Assembly: GCA_910575105.1 (NCBI GenBank)
Contig: CAJTDK010000008.1
Coordinates: 62,001-126,000, forward strand
From: Lachnospiraceae bacterium
Lineage (GTDB): Bacteria; Bacillota; Clostridia; Lachnospirales; Lachnospiraceae
Reading direction: 5' to 3'
DNA: 64,000 nt
Part shown: piece after piece, positions 1 to 8,427 of the stretch
Layout of the letters: every line of letters starts with the position of its first letter
Position numbering within the stretch: position 1 is the first letter of the stretch
Position numbers and translations under genes: made by a program
Notes under the pieces: generated by a model
Seen by the model: only the letters and a program-made list of their open reading frames with translations
Database searches by the model: none
Told to the model about the DNA's origin: nothing

Positions 1-1130
1 AACCTCATTGCCGTAGAGATGATCAGCGGCAGGATGATGATCGGAACTGCCGTTCCCGCAAGCCCCTCTGCCATAAATGTTCCAAGCCCGGAATCCTTGA
101 TGATCTGGCCGAGAGCGCCGCCTCCGCCTGTAACAAGCATGATGATACCAGCGGACATCATACCCTTCTCCATCTCTGCGATAATTTCATTTCTTTCAAT
201 ATTTTTACCTAAGGTAAAGATCGCTACGATAAGCCCAAGCCCTACCGCGATGATCGGCTGGCCAAGGAAGATTAGTACTTCCATAATTCCTGCCGTCTGG
301 CCGAGAGCCGTTGCAACTGTATTGATCAATATCAATACGATCGGCACGATCAGCGGGAGAAACGATATCAGTGTACCCGGCATCCCTTCTGTATCCATTG
401 AAAAGGCGTTCTCATAATCCGGCTCCTGATAAGGCATCTCTACTACTTCGCCTTCCTCATTCGGAATGCGGTAATATTTCTTAGAAAGAAATATTCTTGC
501 ATATGCAATACATGCAACGGCCATCGGAATCGCAAGCACGATCGTAAGCAGGATGAACTTACCAACATCTACTCCGAAAATACCGCACACGCCTAACGGT
601 CCGGGTGTAGGCGGCACTAGGGAGTGGGTAATGACAAGACCTGCCGCAAGCGCAACTCCCAGCCCAATAAAAGATTTCTTCGTCGCTTTGGAAATCGCTT
701 TTGCTATAGGCGCAAGCACGACAAAACCAGAATCACAAAATATCGGTATGGATACAAGAAACCCAGTCAGCGCCAGAGCCTCTTCTTCTTTCTTCTTACC
801 AAACAGCTTCAAGAATGTGTATGCCATTCTCTGGGCAGCCCCTGTCACTTCAAAAATCTGTCCCATCATAACACCGAAGCCGATAATAATACCGATACTT
901 CCAAGCGTCCCTCCAAAGCCTGATGTTATGGAATTGACGATGCCAAATGTCTTCCCGTCTTCTAATGTAATGTTTACTAAGGGCATCCCTCCTACAACTC
1001 CCACGATCACTGTACAGATAATGAGCGCTAAGAATGCCTGTACTTTTGTTTTGAGCACCAAGAATATTAAGACCGCGATACCGATCGCAAGGCCGATTAA
1101 CATTCTCTCGCCGCTAAGTCCGTTTACCAT
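1..1130 (-). CDS. GntP family sugar-acid permease (3' end outside window)
   Basis: This is a polytopic inner-membrane permease of the GntP family, which imports gluconate-type sugar acids by proton symport. About 376 codons are visible from an ATG at 1130, which follows a GAGGAGG ribosome site. Family members have about 430-450 residues, so the C-terminus lies beyond base 1. The reading frame is almost entirely hydrophobic, and near residue 170 it carries the GntP hallmark THSLVPPTPGPLG. A charged cytoplasmic stretch rich in Tyr, Glu and Asp follows at about residues 215-240. It lies 28 bases downstream of the pdxA-like gene on the same strand, so its substrate is probably the threonate or erythronate consumed by that operon. 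Substrate assignment rests on context. Apparent open frames on the opposite strand here are shadows. Confidence 0.9.
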   Translation of the reverse strand, partial: MVNGLSGERMLIGLAIGIAVLIFLVLKTKVQAFLALIICTVIVGVVGGMPLVNITLEDGKTFGIVNSITSGFGGTLGSIGIIIGFGVMMGQIFEVTGAAQRMAYTFLKLFGKKKEEEALALTGFLVSIPIFCDSGFVVLAPIAKAISKATKKSFIGLGVALAAGLVITHSLVPPTPGPLGVCGIFGVDVGKFILLTIVLAIPMAVACIAYARIFLSKKYYRIPNEEGEVVEMPYQEPDYENAFSMDTEGMPGTLISFLPLIVPIVLILINTVATALGQTAGIMEVLIFLGQPIIAVGLGLIVAIFTLGKNIERNEIIAEMEKGMMSAGIIMLVTGGGGALGQIIKDSGLGTFMAEGLAGTAVPIIILPLIISTAMR

Positions 1131-1158
1131 AATAGTCCTCCTCTTCCTCTCTTAAGAT

Positions 1159-2157
1159 TTATTTTGTAAAATTGGGTGCATATTTTGCTGCTAACAGAAT
1201 CGCTTCAATCATACTGACAGCACTCACAAGCCCTTTTCCGGCAATGTCAAAAGCCGTACCGTGGTCTACCGATGTACGCAGGATAGGCATTCCGTTGGTT
1301 ATGGCGATTGTTTTTTCAAAGTCCAGCGTCTTCGTTGCAATATGCCCCTGGTCATGATAGAGGGACAGCACGCTGTTATATCTGCCCTGCGCCGCCTGAT
1401 GGAATACAGAATCAGCCCCAATAGGCCCTGCCACATCATAGCCTTCTGCCTTAAGCTCCTCAATTGCCGGAGTAATCTCATTGACCTCCTCCCATCCGAA
1501 CAATCCATGCTCGCCGCTGTGGGGATTCAGCCCTGCAATAGCCATCGTCCCGTCCTTAACGCCTAACTTCTTAAGCGCTTCAAGACATCGTTTTACGTAA
1601 TCCTTAATCCGTTCCTTCGTAATCATGTCTAACATCTCCCTCAAGGATACATGCCTGGTCAGGAAAAATACACGCATGCCGTTCGTCTCGAACATCGTGA
1701 GGGGATCCTCCGTTCCCGTAAGCGCGCCGAAGATCTCTGTATGCCCGATAAAGTTAATCCCCCCTGCCCGCAATGACTCCTTATTGATCGGCGTTGTCGC
1801 TACGGCATCGACTTTGCCTTCGTTGGCAAGCGCAATGCTTTTTGCTATATATTCATATGCGGCCTTTCCGCACATTCCGCTGACCTTGCCAAATTCAAAT
1901 TGACCAAGGTCAACATTGCCTAAATCAATCAGATTCAAAACTCCTTTACGGAAATCACCCTCTAAAGGGTCTTCGATTACGTTGATACTAAGCTTTTCAC
2001 CAACAATCTTAACCGCATTCTCCATAACCGCTTTATCGCCGATGATGATACAGTCTGCCGCGTCAAATACCTCCTGTGATGCAACCGACTTTGCCACGAT
2101 CTCCGGCCCGACTCCTGCCGGATCTCCGATAGGTACTGCAATTAATGATCTTTTCAT
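1159..2157 (-). CDS. pdxA2: PdxA2-type 4-phospho-D-threonate/erythronate 3-dehydrogenase
   Basis: This is a 332-residue NAD-dependent dehydrogenase of the PdxA family. PdxA2 members oxidise 4-phospho-D-threonate or 4-phospho-D-erythronate at C3; decarboxylation then gives dihydroxyacetone phosphate. The sequence opens with the family signature [15 protein letters not shown] and has the metal-binding histidine segments [17 protein letters not shown] and SLYHDQGH. The start chosen is the ATG at 2157 behind GAAAGGAAGAG; an upstream in-frame ATG has no such site and would add residues unlike the family. The gene sits between a kinase and a GntP permease. That context favours the catabolic PdxA2 role over vitamin B6 synthesis, since no pdxJ or other B6 gene is nearby. 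Confidence 0.9.
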   Translation of the reverse strand: MKRSLIAVPIGDPAGVGPEIVAKSVASQEVFDAADCIIIGDKAVMENAVKIVGEKLSINVIEDPLEGDFRKGVLNLIDLGNVDLGQFEFGKVSGMCGKAAYEYIAKSIALANEGKVDAVATTPINKESLRAGGINFIGHTEIFGALTGTEDPLTMFETNGMRVFFLTRHVSLREMLDMITKERIKDYVKRCLEALKKLGVKDGTMAIAGLNPHSGEHGLFGWEEVNEITPAIEELKAEGYDVAGPIGADSVFHQAAQGRYNSVLSLYHDQGHIATKTLDFEKTIAITNGMPILRTSVDHGTAFDIAGKGLVSAVSMIEAILLAAKYAPNFTK

Positions 2158-2189
2158 AATTCTCTTCCTTTCATTGTCAAAATATGATC

Positions 2190-3494
2190 TTAAATATAAA
2201 GCTTTTCTTTCAAATAAGTGACGCATTTGTTAATCGCGCTGCTGTTCCCCTGGCTTCCGCCCTTGGTAATGATGTGTACTCCCTCAAATTCACCCTTCAG
2301 GAACTGCCCATAAGCCGCCAGGGGAAGCACCTCATCCATCAGACTTAATCCGGCTGTATGGAATCTTTCGCATACAGATACCGTCACGTCACCGCCGCTG
2401 GTGTAAAGCCCCCTGAACGTCGGCTCCGCCTTGAATACGCGGTAAGTTATCTCGGCAAAAGCACTGTTGATAAGTCCTGTCACGTCATCCATGGGACGCC
2501 GGTATTTCTCCATATACGGCTTAAAATCAATCCTGTTCTCAGGATAGATCCCGTCACCCGTCACCGTAGAGACAATATTCCGGCCACACTCCGAAAGAAC
2601 TTCCTCTGTAACCCTGGCGATTTCTTTCTCCCGCTCTTCTTCTCCCTCAAGCAGTGCCTTTGTATTGACAAATACATTGTGGGTACGCTGGGACAGCCAG
2701 AGTTCTTCCATCTGTCTCCTCGTATTCGGGTTAACGCTCCCCACCACTGCAAGAATCTTGCTCTTCTCCTTCTTTTCATATGGGGTGATCAGCTTTCTTG
2801 ACAGTGTTGCTGTAAATACCCCCGGGTCTACCGCGATTGTCTTCAGCTTACTTGTAATGACAGCATCGGCAATCAGGTCTAAGTCCTCCTGCGTTACACA
2901 GTCCACCACAATGATCCGGCTTCCTTCTGCCACGCACTGATTCATCAGGTCTGCAAGATAATGCTTTCCATGCATTAGATCCTTCATTAGGATAGAAGAC
3001 ACCTGATATTTGCTCTGCTGGCGAAAGAGCAGCGCAACCTCCGACACCTTTACCGGAGTCTTGGGGTCGATAGCAATGTCCGTCTTATGTAACGGCAATC
3101 CGTTCACCAGCATATAGCCGCCGATCACGATTCTCCCCGACGAGGGAAAGCAGGGCGCTACAACCGCCACATATTCATCTCCAAGGCAGTCTAATATGGC
3201 ATCCGTCTCACTCCCTAAGTTTCCCCGCAAGGTACTGTCGATCCGGTTCGCGTAGACTTTTACTTCGTCACTCTTTAACAGGCGGCACACATTTTGTACG
3301 CGGTTATAGGCAATCTCCGGTTCCACCCCTCTGCTGTCCGTAGGATAGAGAAGGCAGTCACATTCATCAAGGACCGAAAGCTCAATCCGTTCCGTATTCA
3401 TCACAGTATAAGCTCTGTAATTCATATTCTTTAAGAGCACTCCTGTGGCATTTGCCCCCGTCAGGTCATCTGCAATTACAACACACTGCGGCAT
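2190..3494 (-). CDS. dtnK: Four-carbon acid sugar kinase, DtnK-like (D-threonate kinase)
   Basis: This 434-residue member of the four-carbon acid sugar kinase family (formerly DUF1537) has the N-terminal sugar-binding motif [13 protein letters not shown], the segment [13 protein letters not shown], and a C-terminal nucleotide-binding region with GGDVTVSV and ITKGGSQG. Enzymes of this type phosphorylate D-threonate at O4, making the substrate for the PdxA2-like enzyme encoded 32 bases downstream. The start is the ATG at 3494 behind AAAGGAGAT; a nine-codon upstream extension was rejected because the ribosome site lies after it. It has its own strong promoter in the 180-base gap upstream. Exact substrate (D-threonate or D-erythronate) is inferred from the pdxA2 partner. 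Confidence 0.85.
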   Translation of the reverse strand: MPQCVVIADDLTGANATGVLLKNMNYRAYTVMNTERIELSVLDECDCLLYPTDSRGVEPEIAYNRVQNVCRLLKSDEVKVYANRIDSTLRGNLGSETDAILDCLGDEYVAVVAPCFPSSGRIVIGGYMLVNGLPLHKTDIAIDPKTPVKVSEVALLFRQQSKYQVSSILMKDLMHGKHYLADLMNQCVAEGSRIIVVDCVTQEDLDLIADAVITSKLKTIAVDPGVFTATLSRKLITPYEKKEKSKILAVVGSVNPNTRRQMEELWLSQRTHNVFVNTKALLEGEEEREKEIARVTEEVLSECGRNIVSTVTGDGIYPENRIDFKPYMEKYRRPMDDVTGLINSAFAEITYRVFKAEPTFRGLYTSGGDVTVSVCERFHTAGLSLMDEVLPLAAYGQFLKGEFEGVHIITKGGSQGNSSAINKCVTYLKEKLYI

Positions 3495-3515
3495 GACAAA
3501 TCTCCTTTCATAACC

Positions 3516-3574
3516 GAACACTGTTTGTTCGTTTTTGTCGCTTTTATTGTACTCTTATTGTTTGAATATGTCAA
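3516..3574 (-). promoter_or_regulatory. dtnK-pdxA2-gntP promoter with start-site operator
   Basis: On the minus strand TTGACA (3569-3574), a 17-base spacer and TACAAT (3546-3551) form a near-consensus sigma-70 promoter. Just downstream, across the expected early transcribed region, is an inverted repeat GAACA-N5-TGTTC (3516-3530). This placement would suit a repressor roadblock. A second perfect dyad, ACAAAG-A-CTTTGT, lies upstream of the -35 box at 3591-3603. Which protein binds either site cannot be read from sequence. Confidence 0.65.
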
Positions 3575-3673
3575 TTAAATCTATTTTTTGACAAAGACTT
3601 TGTATACATGCACAATTATCATGTTTGTTTTTGTTAATTATGAACAATCGAATTTCCACTATCCATTATTGTA

Positions 3674-5098
3674 CTAACGGTTCATCAGCACCTCTGCCGC
3701 CTCCTTCAGCGTGGTAATCTCCCCCACATTGCCAGGGAAGATCACATACGGCGTCATCGGGAATTTACTCTCACCCCCCGTCTGCCATACTGGAATTCCG
3801 GGCCTGATCTGCCCGAGGACATTCGCCTTCCTTACTGCAAGGGCTTTTGTTCCCACATCGCTGGAGGTAATCCCGCCTTTTGCGATCACAAAGCTTGGCG
3901 TGATCTTAAGGCGCCCTACCAGTGACTGTACTGCATCGGAGATTTTAACTGAAAGCCGCAGCTCATCCTCCCTGTCCCCTGTGTCTGCCGTAATGAGGGC
4001 ACGGGTTGTATAACAGCATACTGTCCTGCCCGCTTTTATGCACTCTTCCTCTTTCTCAAGACACCGCTTTACTTCATCCTCAAAAGCCTCATCATCCTTT
4101 ACAAGTGTTGCATCCAGTTCGATAAACTCAATATCCGCCAGTTCCTTCAGGCACTCCACCTGCTTTGTCGTCTTATCCGTGTGAGAACCCACTACGATAA
4201 TACCGCCGTTCTCTGTCTCCTTTACAACCATCTGCTCCCTTGTAAGAAGGGGCTGGCTGCTGACTCCGCCCATGACCTTTACGATTGCCGCGGCAGTGCG
4301 GAACATAAATACCTTTCCTTTCGCCATCGCCCGGTACAGCGCTGTGCAGAACACCTTTACGTCAGCATAATCGATTGCATTTACGATAATCTTGTTAAAA
4401 TCCTTTACCGCCATAAGCTGCTCTTCTATCTTGTCAAAATCTGTGTTGTGGATGTCCTCAAGAGAAATGCATGTAACATCGGAAGCCTTATATGCTCCCT
4501 CTGTCTTTTCCTCCACATATTCCGGCATCACTGCCGTACTGTAACCAAAGGTCTTATCCTTTGCAAACTCTGTTTCGTCCGCCGGGACAAGTTCCTCGCC
4601 GTACTTTACATAATGCACATTGCCGATGGTGAACCTGCCGCCTTCTTTAAAGAATGGACATATAATCTCTCCGTCAATGGTCTTTCCCGTATTGTTCTCA
4701 TAGTTTTCTTTCAAAATCTCCGTCTCAAGGGGATAATGTCCGCGCAGCGTACTGTCACTGCGGCTGATGAATATGTACTCTTTTCCGCACTCCTTTGCGA
4801 CTTCATCCACGACTGCCGCGATCTCTCTGTGCGCTTTTGTTGTCTGTCCTGCTGTAAATCCCCTGGAGTTTGTCAGCACATAAAACAGATGATTCTCCTC
4901 CTCAAAGCCCTGTCGGATACTCTCCTTCTCCCAATTCGTATATACGGAAATATCATGAACCGTCTGTACACCTGTCGGGTCATCATCCAGAACAACAATT
5001 TTCTTATTATTTGCCGCAATCTCCTTGTTCAACAGCCCATCTACTGCCGCCTCATCGATTTCTTTATAAGATGATAAAACTTCTGCACTTAATGACAT
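3674..5098 (-). CDS. Second four-carbon acid sugar kinase, OtnK-like
   Basis: This 474-residue four-carbon acid sugar kinase paralogue has the motifs VLDDDPTGVQTVHD (about residue 35), SRSDSTLRGHYPLE, and a C-terminal ATP site around AKGGITSSDVGTKAL. It differs clearly from the 434-residue kinase next door. It lies 2 bases after a 3-hydroxyisobutyrate-type dehydrogenase, an arrangement that recalls the LtnD-OtnK pair, in which the dehydrogenase makes 2-oxo-tetronate and OtnK phosphorylates the resulting 3-oxo acid. The decarboxylase (OtnC) and isomerase (OtnI) of that route are not visible here. Exact substrate is inference; family membership is secure. Confidence 0.83.
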   Translation of the reverse strand: MSLSAEVLSSYKEIDEAAVDGLLNKEIAANNKKIVVLDDDPTGVQTVHDISVYTNWEKESIRQGFEEENHLFYVLTNSRGFTAGQTTKAHREIAAVVDEVAKECGKEYIFISRSDSTLRGHYPLETEILKENYENNTGKTIDGEIICPFFKEGGRFTIGNVHYVKYGEELVPADETEFAKDKTFGYSTAVMPEYVEEKTEGAYKASDVTCISLEDIHNTDFDKIEEQLMAVKDFNKIIVNAIDYADVKVFCTALYRAMAKGKVFMFRTAAAIVKVMGGVSSQPLLTREQMVVKETENGGIIVVGSHTDKTTKQVECLKELADIEFIELDATLVKDDEAFEDEVKRCLEKEEECIKAGRTVCCYTTRALITADTGDREDELRLSVKISDAVQSLVGRLKITPSFVIAKGGITSSDVGTKALAVRKANVLGQIRPGIPVWQTGGESKFPMTPYVIFPGNVGEITTLKEAAEVLMNR

Positions 5099-5100
5099 CT

Positions 5101-6000
5101 TTACGCTTCCTCCTGATCAAACTTCTTAACCTCTACATCCGCCAGCTTCTCAAAGTACTGTACGATTCCGCCGTGGTCATCCTCCATATGCCCGTGAACC
5201 TTTAATGACTGTAAAATCTCATATAACTGAGCCGTATACGGAATCGGGACATCAATGGAATGTGCGGTATTGACAACATTTTTAATATCCTTATGATTGA
5301 TTCTGATCGGTCCGCCCGGTTTGAAATTACGCTCTACAATCATCGGAATCTTGGCATCGAGCACCGCACTTCCTGCAAGTCCGCCGCGGATTGCTTCATA
5401 TACCTTCTGCGGATCGGCTCCTGCCTTCGCAGCAAGGACAAATGCTTCTGACACAACTGCGATCGTGTTATTTACGATCACCTGATTGGCAAGCTTGGTA
5501 ACACTTCCGCTCCCGCTTCCGCCTATCAGCAATGCAGAGGAACCAAGAATATCAAAGTATTCCTTCATAGCGTCAAAGTCCTCTTTGTCACCGCCCGCCA
5601 TAATCGCCAGCGTTCCCGCAACTGCTCCCGGCTCTCCCCCAGATACCGGGGCATCCACGAAACCTACGCCCTTTTCTTTCAGGCCTTTGTAGCACTCCTG
5701 GGATTCTACCGGCGTCACGGAACTCATGTCACACACTACGCTTCCTGCCTTGATTGCTGACGCTACACCGTTCTCCCCGAAAAGGATAGACTTTGAGATC
5801 GCGCCGCTTGGAACCATAATGATGATCCGCTCACACTGCTCTCCGATCTCCGCGTAAGAAGCCTCCTTTGCCCCTGCTGCAACGACATCTGCGACTGCCT
5901 CTTTGCTGAGGTCAGAAACCAAAAGCTCTACACCCGCCTTCAGCATGTTCTTTGCCATAGGCCTTCCCATAATACCCAGTCCGATAAATCCTACTTTCAT
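5101..6000 (-). CDS. 3-hydroxyisobutyrate-family dehydrogenase (L-threonate dehydrogenase or tartronate semialdehyde reductase)
   Basis: This 299-residue NAD(P)-dependent beta-hydroxyacid dehydrogenase has the Rossmann motif GFIGLGIMGRPMAKN at the N-terminus, the substrate loop DAPVSGGEPGA near residue 120, and the catalytic lysine region SGSVTKLANQ near residue 170. The length is typical. GarR/GlxR (2-hydroxy-3-oxopropionate reductase) and LtnD (L-threonate 2-dehydrogenase) belong to this family and cannot be told apart by eye. The coupled kinase downstream favours LtnD. It is the first gene after the promoter with the GntR-type operator, so it is the leading gene of the regulated unit. Confidence 0.85.
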   Translation of the reverse strand: MKVGFIGLGIMGRPMAKNMLKAGVELLVSDLSKEAVADVVAAGAKEASYAEIGEQCERIIIMVPSGAISKSILFGENGVASAIKAGSVVCDMSSVTPVESQECYKGLKEKGVGFVDAPVSGGEPGAVAGTLAIMAGGDKEDFDAMKEYFDILGSSALLIGGSGSGSVTKLANQVIVNNTIAVVSEAFVLAAKAGADPQKVYEAIRGGLAGSAVLDAKIPMIVERNFKPGGPIRINHKDIKNVVNTAHSIDVPIPYTAQLYEILQSLKVHGHMEDDHGGIVQYFEKLADVEVKKFDQEEA

Positions 6001-6081
6001 CTCTTTACTTCCTTTCTCGCTTAAATGTTTAAATATGTTAGTTTATGAAATAATCAGTTCGTTATTTCATTTCCTGATTTC

Positions 6082-6110
6082 ATTTTACTGCATACCGGTA
6101 TACCGGTCAA
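6082..6110 (-). promoter_or_regulatory. Promoter of dehydrogenase-kinase operon with embedded GntR-type operator
   Basis: Minus-strand boxes are TTGACC (6105-6110), a 17-base spacer and TAAAAT (6082-6087). A perfect 14-base palindrome, ACCGGTATACCGGT (6094-6107), fills the spacer and enters the -35 box. Its centre GGTATACC resembles operators of FCD-domain GntR regulators, and such a regulator is encoded divergently at 6316. The geometry implies repression by blocking RNA polymerase, relieved by the sugar acid or an intermediate. Confidence 0.75.
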
Positions 6111-6229
6111 GAGTATAAAACTCTTTCTCTCTTTTCCACAGTTTTGCCCTATTATTTTTGTGCAAATCGCCCAGCGAGCATTAGTGAATGGCAGCATGCA
6201 TTATTGTCATTCAAACACCGCCGTTTCTA

Positions 6230-6258
6230 TTGACCGTTTTTTCAGATTATTGTATGAT
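6230..6258 (+). promoter_or_regulatory. Promoter of the GntR regulator
   Basis: On the plus strand TTGACC (6230-6235), 17 bases and TATGAT (6253-6258) lie about 58 bases before the regulator ATG. No copy of the GGTATACC palindrome overlaps this promoter, so autoregulation, if any, would act from the shared intergenic site about 125 bases upstream. Confidence 0.6.
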
Positions 6259-6315
6259 AATTTCAGGGAAACTGCTATACATAAATTTTGAGATGTACGA
6301 GTTTGAGGAGATTGT

Positions 6316-6960
6316 ATGATACCGTTAAATGAACAGGCTTTTCAGCATTTGAAAAATATGATTATAAATAATGAACTTTCCTATCAGGAAATCTACTCTG
6401 AGACAAAACTTTCCAAGGAGCTTGGCATATCACGCACCCCTTTCCGCGACGCAATCCACCGTCTAGCCCAGGAAGGTTATATCGATATTATTCCGAGTAA
6501 AGGATTCTGCATCCACAAACTGACGAAGCAGGATGTGGATGAAACCTTTCAGGTGCGCTCCGCTCTTGAGTGCTACTGCACATTTCAGATTGCAAAACAG
6601 GCACACACCAGAAACGCAAAAAAACTATTCAAAGAACTGGACTGGGTCATGGAAGAACTGACAGAAATCCTTCACACAACACAGTCCATCGAAGAATTCA
6701 GCGAATATGATTTTCAATTCCACAATAAAATTATCGACTACCTGCAAAACGAACAGTTTTCCTCTGTATTTGCCACATTCATGTACCGTATGCGCAAGCT
6801 CGCCGAACTATCGCTGGCACATAAAGGACGTATGCAAGATACTTATGACGAGCATATGGCGATTCTCACGGCAATGAAAGAGGGGGATACCGCGCATATT
6901 TACGAGATCACCCTGAAGCATATGGATACGCCAAGAGACATTAATCTGGAGGATTTATAG
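6316..6960 (+). CDS. GntR family transcriptional regulator, FCD subfamily
   Basis: This 214-residue regulator has an N-terminal winged helix (SKELGISRTPFRDAIHRLAQEGYID, residues about 30-55), followed by an all-helical FCD-type ligand domain with conserved features such as FHNKIIDY and the late histidine of DEHMAILTAMKEGD. It starts at ATG 6316 after GAGGAG. It is divergent from the dehydrogenase-kinase operon, and a GGTATACC-centred palindrome lies in that operon's promoter, so it probably represses the operon in response to a four-carbon sugar acid or product. Its 3' end overlaps the convergent DUF1847 gene by 6 bases. Confidence 0.88.
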   Translation: MIPLNEQAFQHLKNMIINNELSYQEIYSETKLSKELGISRTPFRDAIHRLAQEGYIDIIPSKGFCIHKLTKQDVDETFQVRSALECYCTFQIAKQAHTRNAKKLFKELDWVMEELTEILHTTQSIEEFSEYDFQFHNKIIDYLQNEQFSSVFATFMYRMRKLAELSLAHKGRMQDTYDEHMAILTAMKEGDTAHIYEITLKHMDTPRDINLEDL

Positions 6961-7590
6961 ATTTTCCCCCTTAAGCCCTTGATAATAAGAATTGCTCGTA
7001 TAAAGCGCCGCCACAGGATTATGCCCCATGACCCGGTCCTTCGCCACAAGCGTCGTCACGTAGGCGTCCGAATATTTGTAAAACAGGCTGTCGTGGCCGA
7101 CGCACAGCCCCATGACGATATTCAGCTCTGTGTGCTCCTCGTTCAACAGCTTCGCCTGCAGGATCGGATTGCACATATTGGCACCCACCTCACAGCAGGA
7201 TCTGTCAATCCCCATCTTGACCTTCGGTACAGCGCCCGCCTTACAGGCGATCCCGAACACCTCAAAGCCGTGGCTCCGTAAGATATCCGTCAGAAGCTTT
7301 GTCTCGCGGATCAGTCCCACGCAGGTCGCGATGCCAAGCTTTTTATAGCCCATCTTCTTTGCAAATTCAACGATCTCCTGCACCCTGCACCACTGCATAT
7401 AGCCCTCGTGCTCTACCTGCGCGGCTGTCTTCATCACCTTGAGGTTGTCTTCCTCATTGTAAGCATCCAAAGCCTCCTTTTTCACTGCTTCGTCCATGTT
7501 CGTCGTCAGGCAGAAGGCCGGATAGCTTTTATCCATCTTATTGCAATTAGTAACGGCACAGTCAGCGCATGACATTTTCTTGTTTTCCAT
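6955..7590 (-). CDS. DUF1847 cysteine-rich protein
   Basis: This protein of about 211 residues is recognisable as the DUF1847 family from its spaced cysteine motifs: CADCAVTNC at the N-terminus, IATCVGLIRET, GIACKAGAVPK, CCEVGANMCNP and GLCVGHDSLF. The many cysteines suggest metal or cluster binding, but no activity is established to my knowledge. GGGAGG is followed by in-frame ATGs at 7599, 7596 and 7590. The last has the best spacing (about 9 bases) and is chosen. It converges on the GntR gene with a short tail overlap. No functional link with neighbours is apparent. Confidence 0.8.
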   Translation of the reverse strand: MENKKMSCADCAVTNCNKMDKSYPAFCLTTNMDEAVKKEALDAYNEEDNLKVMKTAAQVEHEGYMQWCRVQEIVEFAKKMGYKKLGIATCVGLIRETKLLTDILRSHGFEVFGIACKAGAVPKVKMGIDRSCCEVGANMCNPILQAKLLNEEHTELNIVMGLCVGHDSLFYKYSDAYVTTLVAKDRVMGHNPVAALYTSNSYYQGLKGENL

Positions 7591-7659
7591 CTTCATCATC
7601 CTCCCAAAAACTTTTGTTCACAGCCCGGCGTTCTGCCTTGCACAAATTACAGCCGCCGG

Positions 7660-8427
7660 TCAATACCCCCATATCTCATAGGCGGTATATTCATGGCTAT
7701 AATGATACCCCAGTTTCTCCGCTAATGCAACCGACCATTTATTCTGCGCATCCCAGCTCGGATACAGATCCCTTTTTATACATTCCAGGATAAGCCCGGC
7801 TGCGCAGGCCGACGCAAGCCCCCTTCTCCGATACGGTTCATCCGTATCGATCTCGATCTCAATCCCTCCCTCATAGGAGGCATAAGAAGACGCCCCCGAG
7901 ACTACCCTGCCGTCCTTTTGAACCACCACGCCCAGCCCAAGCTTTTGGTATGTTCCATAATCCGGATACTGCGACACCAGGTCACGGCTCCACTCCTTCG
8001 CCCTGCACTGATGATAGATGTCCTCGTCGATCAGCTTCAGCACATAGCCGTCAGGCAGGCAGCCTTGCACCTTCTTAAGTTTCTCCCGGTCAAATACCTG
8101 GGGTTCCTTCTTGATGGCATAGCGGGACACCTTCTTTGCCCTCCCTTTGTAGCAGCTTTCGATCATCCTGCCCCATTCATCATTTTCCGGCACCATGATG
8201 ATAAAATCCGCCAGATGTCCTTCCGGCTTATGCAGAATAAGCTCCCGCTAGGGTTTCCCGGCAAAAAATGCAAAATCCCCAAGCGTCGCTGCAGCTGAGC
8301 AAGGATGCCTGTCATCATCGGCATAGATGCAGCCCATGACGCCCTGCAGGCAGGACCAGATGATGGTCTCTTCCCATCCTCCGAAGAGCTGCCGGGCTTT
8401 GTCTGTATCAGTAAGCTTATATACCAT
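7660..8427 (-). pseudogene. GNAT family N-acetyltransferase interrupted by in-frame TAG
   Basis: Two open stretches in one frame make a single GNAT-type acetyltransferase of about 255 residues. The first runs from ATG 8427 (behind AAAGGAAG, MVYKLTDTDK...) to a TAG at 8248-8250 after AFFAGKP. The second continues at once with RELILHKPEG and holds the acetyl-CoA binding region EPYRRRGLASACA and a C-terminal half ending AYEIWGY. No frame change is needed, only readthrough of one amber codon. An internal ATG at 8196 could start a 178-residue fragment that still contains the acetyl-CoA site. Probable explanations are a recent nonsense mutation or a base-call error. The gene start overlaps the end of the EamA gene by 11 bases. 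Confidence 0.75.

Noticed and set aside
19-1155. Plus-strand open frames of 132 and 200 codons
   Set aside because: They lie antisense to the GntP permease, whose frame has clear family motifs; the plus-strand translations are low-complexity mirrors of hydrophobic codons.
3591-3603. Perfect dyad ACAAAG-A-CTTTGT upstream of the dtnK promoter
   Set aside because: Short, in AT-rich spacer, and unlike either of the other operators; noted only as a possible activator site.
4181-5074. 297-codon plus-strand frame
   Set aside because: Antisense to the OtnK-like kinase, cysteine- and histidine-rich in a shadow-like way, with no ribosome site.
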